Source: an uncultured Porphyromonadaceae bacterium (GTDB lineage: Bacteria; Bacteroidota; Bacteroidia; Bacteroidales; Muribaculaceae). Taken from it: a DNA stretch of 12,972 bases. The stretch lies in the NCBI GenBank assembly GCA_937921035.1, contig CALEUL010000007.1, positions 1 through 12,972 on the forward strand. Reading direction: 5' to 3'. Under the pieces are notes generated by a model. It made no database searches. It saw only the letters and a program-made list of their open reading frames with translations, and had not been told where the DNA came from. A program made the position numbers and the translations under genes. Positions 6,596-12,972 of the stretch are shown here, in pieces. Each line of letters begins with the position of its first letter. Positions within the stretch are counted from its first letter, which is position 1.

Positions 6596-7160
6596 GCTTG
6601 TCATGCACACCGGTAACGAGGATAGCGGCAAAATGAAGCGCATTGGCAAGAAAATGCTGAAAAGCGACTCGCTTTTCTATGTCTATCTCCGTTCGATAGT
6701 TACGTCGCAGGCTGCAGGGTGGACCGATATGGGTATCGGTTTCATAATGTTTGCCTGGGTGGGTCTGTCGCCGCTGTGGGCAACGGCAGTCGGCGCTTTT
6801 TGCGGCGGTGTGCTCAACTGCATTCTCAACTATAGTTTCACATTCCACGCCGACGGCTGCGACTGGCGTGCCGTCATGGTGAAGTATGCGATGGTTTGGA
6901 CAGGCAGCATGCTGCTGAACTCTTTCGGAACCGAAGCCTTGTACCACCTCATGTGCTCGTGGCCGTGGCTCGAGGAAATGGGTTTCCGTCCCGACGGATA
7001 TTATGCCGCCGCACGTATATTCACCTCGCTTATGGTGTCGTGGTTCTGGAACTTCGCTTTGCAGCGCTATTTCGTGTATCGCAAACTCGGTGTCGACGGA
7101 TATCTGGCATCGGTACTGGGCGCGCTTGGTATTGGTAAAAATAACAATTCCGACAAATGA
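6588..7160 (+). CDS. GtrA-family membrane protein, possible lipid flippase
   Basis: The protein has 190 residues and four predicted membrane segments, at about 30-57, 62-84, 97-120 and 138-165. The signature residues of the GtrA family are visible: YLRSIVTSQAAGWTDMGIGF (33-52), VLNCILNYSFTF (75-86), and SWFWNFALQRYFVYRK (151-166). GtrA-like proteins are associated with transbilayer movement or delivery of lipid-linked sugars, although direct evidence is limited. Within this operon a role in moving an inositol lipid or its precursor across the inner membrane is plausible but inferred. Translation is probably coupled to both neighbours: the start overlaps the PgpA-family gene by 8 bp, and the stop forms an ATGA overlap with the next gene. 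An ATG at codon 6 is an alternative start. Confidence 0.85.
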   Translation: MSELVMHTGNEDSGKMKRIGKKMLKSDSLFYVYLRSIVTSQAAGWTDMGIGFIMFAWVGLSPLWATAVGAFCGGVLNCILNYSFTFHADGCDWRAVMVKYAMVWTGSMLLNSFGTEALYHLMCSWPWLEEMGFRPDGYYAAARIFTSLMVSWFWNFALQRYFVYRKLGVDGYLASVLGALGIGKNNNSDK

Positions 7161-7861
7161 ACATTAAAGAAAGTGCCAAAACGGCACGGAACGGCCTTCA
7201 GCAAGGCATATATTTTGTGATCAATCCTTTCGTGCGCATGCTCATACGCATGGGTGTTACGCCGAATATGGTTACAACCATCGGTCTGCTCGGCAATGTC
7301 GCGGCAGCGGCGGTGTTCATCCATGCCGGCATTCTTGTGTCCGACGGCAATGCTCCCGACTACGGGCTGATAACCCTTGCCGGAGCGCTGATTATCGCAT
7401 TCTCGCTGTTCGATATGCTCGACGGCCAGGTTGCTCGCCTCGGCGGTATGGCATCTACTTTCGGTGCTATGTATGATTCCGTGCTCGACCGCTACTGCGA
7501 GATGTTTACGCTTGGCGGCATAGCATTCTTCCTGATTGGCTGCGACAACATGGCAGGCGCTGTAATCACATTTCTGGCTATGGTTGGTTCAATCATGGTA
7601 AGCTATGTGCGTGCCCGTGCCGAGGGGCTTGGAATAGAGTGCAAGATCGGATTCCTGCAACGCCCCGAGCGAGTTGTAATCACTGCCGTGGCAGCTATTG
7701 CCACAGGCATCGTGGGGCAGAATCTGCAATACGGCTCTACTTTCGATCCTAATCTTATCCTCGTGGTGGCTATGGGCTTTATCGCAGTTTTCGCCAACAT
7801 TACCGCCTTCGCCCGCATAACACACAGCCGCAACGAACTGATAAAGGCCGGTCGCAAATGA
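7157..7861 (+). CDS. CDP-alcohol phosphatidyltransferase, likely phosphatidylinositol-phosphate synthase
   Basis: The protein has 234 residues with about six membrane segments. The catalytic signature is complete: Asp86, Asp89-Gly90, Ala93-Arg94, Gly103, Asp107 and Asp111 (DMLDGQVAR followed by FGAMYDSVLDRY). After it come YVRARAEGLGIECK (150-163) and GFLQRPERV (165-173). The basic residues in these motifs resemble the inositol-phosphate pocket of bacterial PI-phosphate synthases, whereas phosphatidylglycerophosphate synthases differ there. The expected reaction joins CDP-diacylglycerol and inositol 1-phosphate to give PI-phosphate and CMP in the inner membrane. The PgpA-family phosphatase upstream and the inositol-phosphate synthase downstream supply the steps on either side, as in the B. 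thetaiotaomicron cluster. It shares ATGA overlaps with both neighbours. Family assignment is firm and substrate assignment is good but inferred. Confidence 0.9.
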   Translation: MNIKESAKTARNGLQQGIYFVINPFVRMLIRMGVTPNMVTTIGLLGNVAAAAVFIHAGILVSDGNAPDYGLITLAGALIIAFSLFDMLDGQVARLGGMASTFGAMYDSVLDRYCEMFTLGGIAFFLIGCDNMAGAVITFLAMVGSIMVSYVRARAEGLGIECKIGFLQRPERVVITAVAAIATGIVGQNLQYGSTFDPNLILVVAMGFIAVFANITAFARITHSRNELIKAGRK

Positions 7862-8802
7862 AAAGCGGTTTTCCGGCATTAAGGGATGTACTGAGGTGTG
7901 CCGCGGCGCTCGCGGTGTGGCTTGTGGTTACCGTGCTATTTGTAGGCTTCAGGCCCGAGCATATTTTCCTGGCACTTCTTATCTTCGGACTGTTCTTTGT
8001 GAGCGCTCCATCGCGCCGCCTTGTCATAGCCCTGCTGCCGTTTATAATTTTCGGCATAAGCTACGACTGGATGAACATCGTGCCCAACTATAAGGTCAAC
8101 CCCGTTGATGTGGCGGGCCTATATAATACCGAAAAAGGCCTTTTCGGTATATCTACGGCAGCTGGGGTTCTGACCCCAAACGAGTTTTTCGGTGTGCATA
8201 ACTGTCCGCTTATGGATTTTTTTGCCGGAGTTTTCTATCTGTGCTGGGTGCCTCTGCCGATATTCTACGGCCTGTGGCTCTATTTCACCCGCAAAACCGA
8301 CAGCTACCTGCATTTCGCTATGGTGTTCCTGCTTGTGAACCTCCTTGGTTTTGCAATCTACTATATTCATCCGGCAGCTCCGCCGTGGTATGTGGCATCG
8401 CATGGTTTCTCCGCCATCGAGGGAACTCCCGGCGAGGTGGCGGGCCTGGGGCGGTTCGACGCGATGACCGGTCTGGGTATATTCCACGGCCTGTATGCCC
8501 GCAATGCCAATGTGTTCGCGGCAATGCCATCGCTGCACTCGGCCTACACACTTGTGGCGTTCATCTATTCCTTGCGCAGCCGCTCGTCGCTTGCATGGAA
8601 AATCGTGCTGGGTGTCGTTACCCTCGGAATATGGTTCACTGCTGTTTATACATCGCATCATTATATACTCGACGTTCTTGCCGGCATAGCCACTGCTTTG
8701 GCCGGTACGGCGCTGTTTGAATACGGATTTATGAAAATACGCGGTTTCGCCGGCTTTGTATCGCGTTATGCTGCATATGTGGCGATTCCTGCAAAAAAAT
8801 GA
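7858..8802 (+). CDS. PAP2/Aur1-like membrane enzyme, candidate inositol phosphorylceramide synthase
   Basis: The protein has 314 residues and about six to eight hydrophobic segments. The PAP2-type catalytic motifs are intact: HPAAPPWY (171-178), MPSLHSAY (223-230, catalytic His227), and SHHYILDVLAG (266-276, with His268 and Asp272 forming the nucleophile pair). The spacing, the APPWY motif and the N-terminal SYDWMNIVPNY (68-78) recall the Aur1/inositol phosphorylceramide synthase branch rather than soluble acid phosphatases. Such enzymes transfer phosphoinositol from phosphatidylinositol to ceramide. Bacteroidetes make dihydroceramide and phosphoinositol dihydroceramide, so this is a strong candidate for that step. 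A plain lipid phosphatase or undecaprenyl-diphosphate phosphatase cannot be excluded. ATGA overlaps tie it to the transferase upstream and the acyltransferase downstream. Confidence 0.88.
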   Translation: MKSGFPALRDVLRCAAALAVWLVVTVLFVGFRPEHIFLALLIFGLFFVSAPSRRLVIALLPFIIFGISYDWMNIVPNYKVNPVDVAGLYNTEKGLFGISTAAGVLTPNEFFGVHNCPLMDFFAGVFYLCWVPLPIFYGLWLYFTRKTDSYLHFAMVFLLVNLLGFAIYYIHPAAPPWYVASHGFSAIEGTPGEVAGLGRFDAMTGLGIFHGLYARNANVFAAMPSLHSAYTLVAFIYSLRSRSSLAWKIVLGVVTLGIWFTAVYTSHHYILDVLAGIATALAGTALFEYGFMKIRGFAGFVSRYAAYVAIPAKK

Positions 8803-9671
8803 ATCGAATGGATACAAAAGATAAGGTAAATATAGAAGATGAGGTCAGGCCCGACGTACTCAATTACGACGACATCCGGCAGATGATTCCGGCACTCGAC
8901 GGCCATCCGAAAATCGTGAAGTGGCTTCTGCACGTTCTCAAAGTAGATAAAGTGAACATGTGGCATGGCGCCGTATGCGATACTCCGGGACCGGAATTTG
9001 TAAAGCGTCTGCTGTTCGAGCAGCTCGACGTTAAAGTGCGTGTCGATGGCGAAGAAGTGCTCGACCGTCTGCCCGAGGGCGCTTTCATTACCGTGAGCAA
9101 CCATCCCTTCGGCGCCCTGGACGGCATTGTGCTGATATATCTTATTACACGCAAGCGTCCCAAGTTCCGCGTGATGGTGAATATGATTCTCAACCACATA
9201 TCGGCAATGCGTCGCAATTTCATTGCCGTAGACCAGTCGGCGTCCACCGATCCGGCAAAACGTGCCGTTTCTGTCGCTGGCATACGCAAGGCGCTTGCCA
9301 TGCTGAAGAACGGAGAGCCTGTAGGATTTTTCCCCGCCGGAGCCATGAGCAAGACTACCTGGCACGACGGCCTTCAGGACCGGCCCTGGCAACCTTCCAT
9401 ACTCCAGATCATACACCGCGCCAAAGTGCCTGTGGTGCCCATATTCTTCCACGGCAGCAACAGCTGGTGGTTCAATTTCCTCGGCCATGCATGTTGGCCG
9501 GCACGCTCGCTGCGTCTGCCTGCCGAAGTGGACCTTAAACGCCACAAGACAGTGCACGTTAGCATCGGAGAGCCTGTATCCGTAGAAGAACAGGCGGCAC
9601 ATGGCGCTACACCCGAAGAGTTAGGCCAATATCTACGTCAGAAAACCTACGCACTCAAGAACAATAAATAG
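8799..9671 (+). CDS. Lysophospholipid-acyltransferase-like protein (NHPFG type)
   Basis: The protein has 290 residues. It carries the acyltransferase motif SNHPFGALDG (100-109), with His102 and Asp108. There are five residues between them rather than the four of the classical HX4D, a spacing I associate with the hemolysin-like acyltransferase group used for amino-acid lipids in Bacteroidetes. The second motif is GFFPAGA (176-182), equivalent to the FPEG block that binds the phosphate or glycerol. Further features are RRNFIAVDQS (138-147) and VPIFFHGSN (213-221). No strong membrane anchor is seen, so it is probably peripheral on the cytoplasmic face. It likely moves an acyl group from acyl-ACP or acyl-CoA to a lyso-lipid, glycerol phosphate, inositol lipid or amino-acid lipid. 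The acceptor cannot be read from the sequence. It has an ATGA overlap upstream and a 1-bp gap to the second CDP-alcohol transferase. Confidence 0.85.
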   Translation: MNRMDTKDKVNIEDEVRPDVLNYDDIRQMIPALDGHPKIVKWLLHVLKVDKVNMWHGAVCDTPGPEFVKRLLFEQLDVKVRVDGEEVLDRLPEGAFITVSNHPFGALDGIVLIYLITRKRPKFRVMVNMILNHISAMRRNFIAVDQSASTDPAKRAVSVAGIRKALAMLKNGEPVGFFPAGAMSKTTWHDGLQDRPWQPSILQIIHRAKVPVVPIFFHGSNSWWFNFLGHACWPARSLRLPAEVDLKRHKTVHVSIGEPVSVEEQAAHGATPEELGQYLRQKTYALKNNK

Positions 9672-9672
9672 C

Positions 9673-10611
9673 ATGAGCAACGAAGATTCCTCTTATCAGG
9701 CGTCGCTTAAATCACTTGACACCGAAGAACATATCGACCTCTATTTCTATCGCCCTATAGGTTATGCCTGGGCGTGTCTGGCACGTCGGTTAGGCATTAC
9801 GCCCAACGCGATAACAATAGCTTCTATCTTCCTTGGAATAGGTGCAGGAGTTGCATTCTATTTCAACGACATATGGGTAAACATTATAGGCATGCTGCTG
9901 CTAATGTGGGCCAACTCGTTCGACAGCGCCGACGGGCAGCTCGCGCGAATGACCAAGCAATATTCGCGGATAGGCCGTATTCTCGACGGTCTGAGCGGCG
10001 ACATCTGGTTTTTCACCATATATGTGTGCATATGCCTGCGCGAGAATGTTACCTCGCCGTTCTTTATGGAGCACCCTTGGCTGATATGGCTGATTGCCGT
10101 CGTAACGGGTGTCTGCCATGCCAAGCAGGCCGCTATGGCCGACTATTACCGCCAGTTCCATCTGTATTTTCTCAAAGGCGAGGATGGCAGTGAACTGGAC
10201 AGTGTGGAGGTGCTTCGAAAGCGCTATAAGGAAATGAGCTGGAGCCGACAGTTTATGTCGAAGCTTGTACTGTATTTCTATATGAACTACACCAAAAACC
10301 AGGAGAAATTCACGCCGGCCATGCAGACGCTACGCCGCACCATTGCCGGGGTATATCCCGGCGGTGTCGCCCCGCAGGCTTTCCGCGATGAATTCCGAAA
10401 GGGCAGTCTGCCGCTGATGAAATATACAAATATTCTGTCGTTCAACTGGCGCTGCATTGCCCTCTTTTGCTCCATGTTCCTGCGCATGCCGTGGCTGTAT
10501 TTCGCTTTCGAGTTTGTGGTGCTTAACGTGCTGCTTGTATATATGATGGTGCGTCACGAGGCTCTCTGCCGCCGTATGACACAATGGATTCACGACCATG
10601 AAACCCGTTAA
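9673..10611 (+). CDS. Second CDP-alcohol phosphatidyltransferase, atypical fourth Asp
   Basis: The protein has 312 residues, about 80 longer than its paralogue at 7157-7861. Most of the signature is present: Asp84, Asp87-Gly88, Ala91-Arg92, Gly101 and Asp105 (DSADGQLAR, then IGRILDGLSGD). At the position of the fourth, catalytic Asp there is Gly109, with Asp110 one residue later. Several membrane segments are interrupted by a polar stretch at ~158-195 (ADYYRQFHLYFLKGEDGSEL) that may form a cytoplasmic loop. The family transfers a phosphate-alcohol from CDP-alcohol to a second alcohol, usually making a phospholipid. Since the first copy already accounts for PI-phosphate synthesis, this one may use another head group or lipid acceptor, or act on the inositol lipid. 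It lies 1 bp after the acyltransferase and overlaps the HAD gene by 14 bp. The product is unknown. Confidence 0.85.
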   Translation: MSNEDSSYQASLKSLDTEEHIDLYFYRPIGYAWACLARRLGITPNAITIASIFLGIGAGVAFYFNDIWVNIIGMLLLMWANSFDSADGQLARMTKQYSRIGRILDGLSGDIWFFTIYVCICLRENVTSPFFMEHPWLIWLIAVVTGVCHAKQAAMADYYRQFHLYFLKGEDGSELDSVEVLRKRYKEMSWSRQFMSKLVLYFYMNYTKNQEKFTPAMQTLRRTIAGVYPGGVAPQAFRDEFRKGSLPLMKYTNILSFNWRCIALFCSMFLRMPWLYFAFEFVVLNVLLVYMMVRHEALCRRMTQWIHDHETR

Positions 10612-11308
10612 AGGCATAATTTTCGACTACGGCGGCACTATCGACAACGCCGGCGATCATTGGGCTGTGGTTATCCGCGAGGCATACGCTACGCTGCCGA
10701 TACCCGAATTGCCGCTCGATCTGTTCTGTAAGGGCTATGTGTTCGCCGAGCGCGAACTGGCCCGCGTGCGCCACATCCTGCCGGAACACACCTTCCGCGA
10801 CATGATGGAGATTAAAGCGAAACTGGAGCTGGAAGAACTTGTGCGCCTCGGCGCACCTATAGACCCTTCCTCCATTCCCGACTTTGCCAGCAGAATCGCT
10901 ATATATACTGATGAACGCGCGCGCGCATGCGTGGAGGCGGCCCGTCCAACCCTCGACTATCTGTGTGAGCGCTATCCTATGGTGCTTGTAAGCAATTTCT
11001 ACGGCAACATCGGCTCAGTGCTGCGCGAATATGATCTCGAACGTTATTTCCGGACAGTTGTGGAGAGCGCTGTCGTGGGTGTGCGTAAGCCTGACCCTGC
11101 AATTTTCAAACTTGGCGTCGACGCTCTCGGGCTCGAGCCTGAAGAAGTACTCGTAGTAGGCGACAGTGTCGGCAAAGATATTCTGCCGGCGCAGTCCCTC
11201 GGTTGTCCCACAGCATGGATTGGAGGGCGTCCCTGGTTCTTTGAAGAAGTAAAGGAGGCTCCGGGACAGAAGATATATAGTCTGTCGGAATTGCAGAAGC
11301 TATATTAA
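10598..11308 (+). CDS. HAD-superfamily hydrolase, probable phosphatase
   Basis: The protein has 236 residues and is soluble. HAD motif I is FDYGGTID (9-16) with nucleophile Asp10. Motif II is LVSNF (130-134, Ser132), motif III is GVRKPDPAIF (161-170, Lys164), and motif IV is VVGDSVGKDI (186-195, with Asp189 and Asp194). A helical C1-type cap lies between motifs I and II. The residue two after the nucleophile is Gly12 rather than the Asp that normally serves as acid/base in HAD phosphatases, so activity may be modified, though DYGGT forms are not rare. It overlaps the end of the second CDP-alcohol transferase by 14 bp. By analogy with PI-phosphate synthase and its phosphatase, it may dephosphorylate a phosphorylated product or head-group precursor, an inference from context. 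No terminator was found before the next gene. Confidence 0.87.
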   Translation: MKPVKGIIFDYGGTIDNAGDHWAVVIREAYATLPIPELPLDLFCKGYVFAERELARVRHILPEHTFRDMMEIKAKLELEELVRLGAPIDPSSIPDFASRIAIYTDERARACVEAARPTLDYLCERYPMVLVSNFYGNIGSVLREYDLERYFRTVVESAVVGVRKPDPAIFKLGVDALGLEPEEVLVVGDSVGKDILPAQSLGCPTAWIGGRPWFFEEVKEAPGQKIYSLSELQKLY

Positions 11309-11421
11309 CAAACGTTAGTAATATTGAATCTAAAGTATTGAAGAATTAACACAACGAAACAATACAGGTGAATATTTAGGTTAGGTTAACAATAGTTCAC
11401 TAAAATTGTAGTATGAATATT

Positions 11422-11451
11422 TTTAGAATATAAAAACTATTACTACTTTTG
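11422..11451 (+). promoter_or_regulatory. Candidate promoter for the inositol-phosphate synthase gene
   Basis: TACTTTTG at 11444-11451 matches the Bacteroidetes -7 element TAnnTTTG. The -33 position holds only a degenerate TTTAG at 11421-11425, 18 bp upstream. It is the only full -7 match in the 249-bp gap, and it would give a leader of about 100 nt. Confidence 0.45.
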
Positions 11452-11454
11452 GGG

Positions 11455-11495
11455 CGTCAAAAGAGGCTTCGCTGAGAGGCCCCGTCGTTTTGGCG
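11455..11495 (+). other. Leader hairpin upstream of the inositol-phosphate synthase gene
   Basis: CGTCAAAA (11455-11462) can pair with TTTTGGCG (11488-11495), giving 8 bp with one G-U pair. They enclose a GC-rich 25-nt interior that contains GGCTTCGC and GAGGCCCC. The hairpin follows the candidate -7 element directly, so it would lie at the extreme 5' end of the leader. No U-tract follows, so it is not a terminator. It may stabilise the messenger or be a regulatory leader. It matches no riboswitch that I recognise. Confidence 0.35.
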
Positions 11496-11557
11496 GCGTA
11501 CGACACATTTAGAAATTTTAGAAAATCAATAATAATCAATCGTTTAAATCTATCCAA

Positions 11558-12895
<1,338 letters not shown>

Positions 12896-12917
12896 TAAGC
12901 ATCCTTCCCATAACCAT

Positions 12918-12955
12918 AAAGAGACTGTCTAACAAGTTTGGACAGTCTCTTTTTA
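12918..12955 (+). terminator. Rho-independent terminator after the inositol-phosphate synthase gene
   Basis: AAAGAGACTGTC (12918-12929) and GACAGTCTCTTT (12941-12952) are perfect 12-bp arms around an 11-nt loop. The U-rich end of the right arm runs on into TTTTTAT. It lies 22 bp after the stop and closes the inositol-lipid locus. Confidence 0.9.
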
Positions 12956-12972
12956 TAGTCTAAACTGGCTAA

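Noticed and set aside
12918..12972. Inverted repeat after the inositol-phosphate synthase gene as an insertion-sequence end
   Set aside because: The arms pair locally with a U-rich end, as in an ordinary terminator. No transposase or second copy is present in the window.

Overview
The window looks like chromosomal DNA of a gut Bacteroidales bacterium. I favour a Muribaculaceae-like member, but that is an inference. The evidence is the Bacteroidetes-type promoters (TTG/TTTG, 19 bp, TAnnTTTG), starts with A/T-rich leaders instead of strong Shine-Dalgarno sites, a BIG_2 protein and a signal-peptide protein with Por-secretion-like C-terminal tails, and an inositol-lipid locus of the kind known from Bacteroides thetaiotaomicron.

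Left part (1-4887), cell-envelope and accessory genes. A 5'-truncated plus-strand gene ends at 530 (bacterial Ig-like domain plus a C-terminal sorting-like tail). It converges on a minus-strand lipoprotein gene (595-2019) across a perfect 23-bp palindromic terminator. Further right, all on the minus strand, come an orphan YhcG/DUF1016 PD-(D/E)XK nuclease (2118-3182) and a secreted multidomain protein (3307-4887). The nuclease gene is locally AT-rich and is bracketed by two almost identical 31-bp terminator hairpins.

Right part (4888-12895), inositol-lipid locus. A 307-bp divergent promoter region drives the secreted protein to the left and a tight plus-strand operon to the right. The operon order is ATP-grasp enzyme, PgpA-family phosphatase, GtrA-family membrane protein, CDP-alcohol phosphatidyltransferase (the PI-phosphate synthase candidate), PAP2/Aur1-like membrane enzyme, NHPFG-type acyltransferase, a second CDP-alcohol phosphatidyltransferase, and a HAD-family phosphatase. 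Neighbours overlap by 4-14 bp or are 1-3 bp apart. After a 249-bp gap with its own candidate promoter and leader hairpin comes myo-inositol-1-phosphate synthase (11558-12895), whose codon use suggests high expression, followed by a clear terminator.

Proposed pathway: the synthase makes inositol 1-phosphate from glucose 6-phosphate. The first CDP-alcohol transferase joins it to CDP-diacylglycerol to give PI-phosphate, and the PgpA-family enzyme dephosphorylates this to PI. The Aur1-like enzyme may then move phosphoinositol to (dihydro)ceramide. These core steps agree with published work on B. thetaiotaomicron. The ATP-grasp enzyme, GtrA protein, acyltransferase, second transferase and HAD enzyme have no obvious place in the core pathway and are the most interesting part. 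They suggest that the inositol lipid is further modified or flipped, or that a second head-group lipid is made from the same operon.
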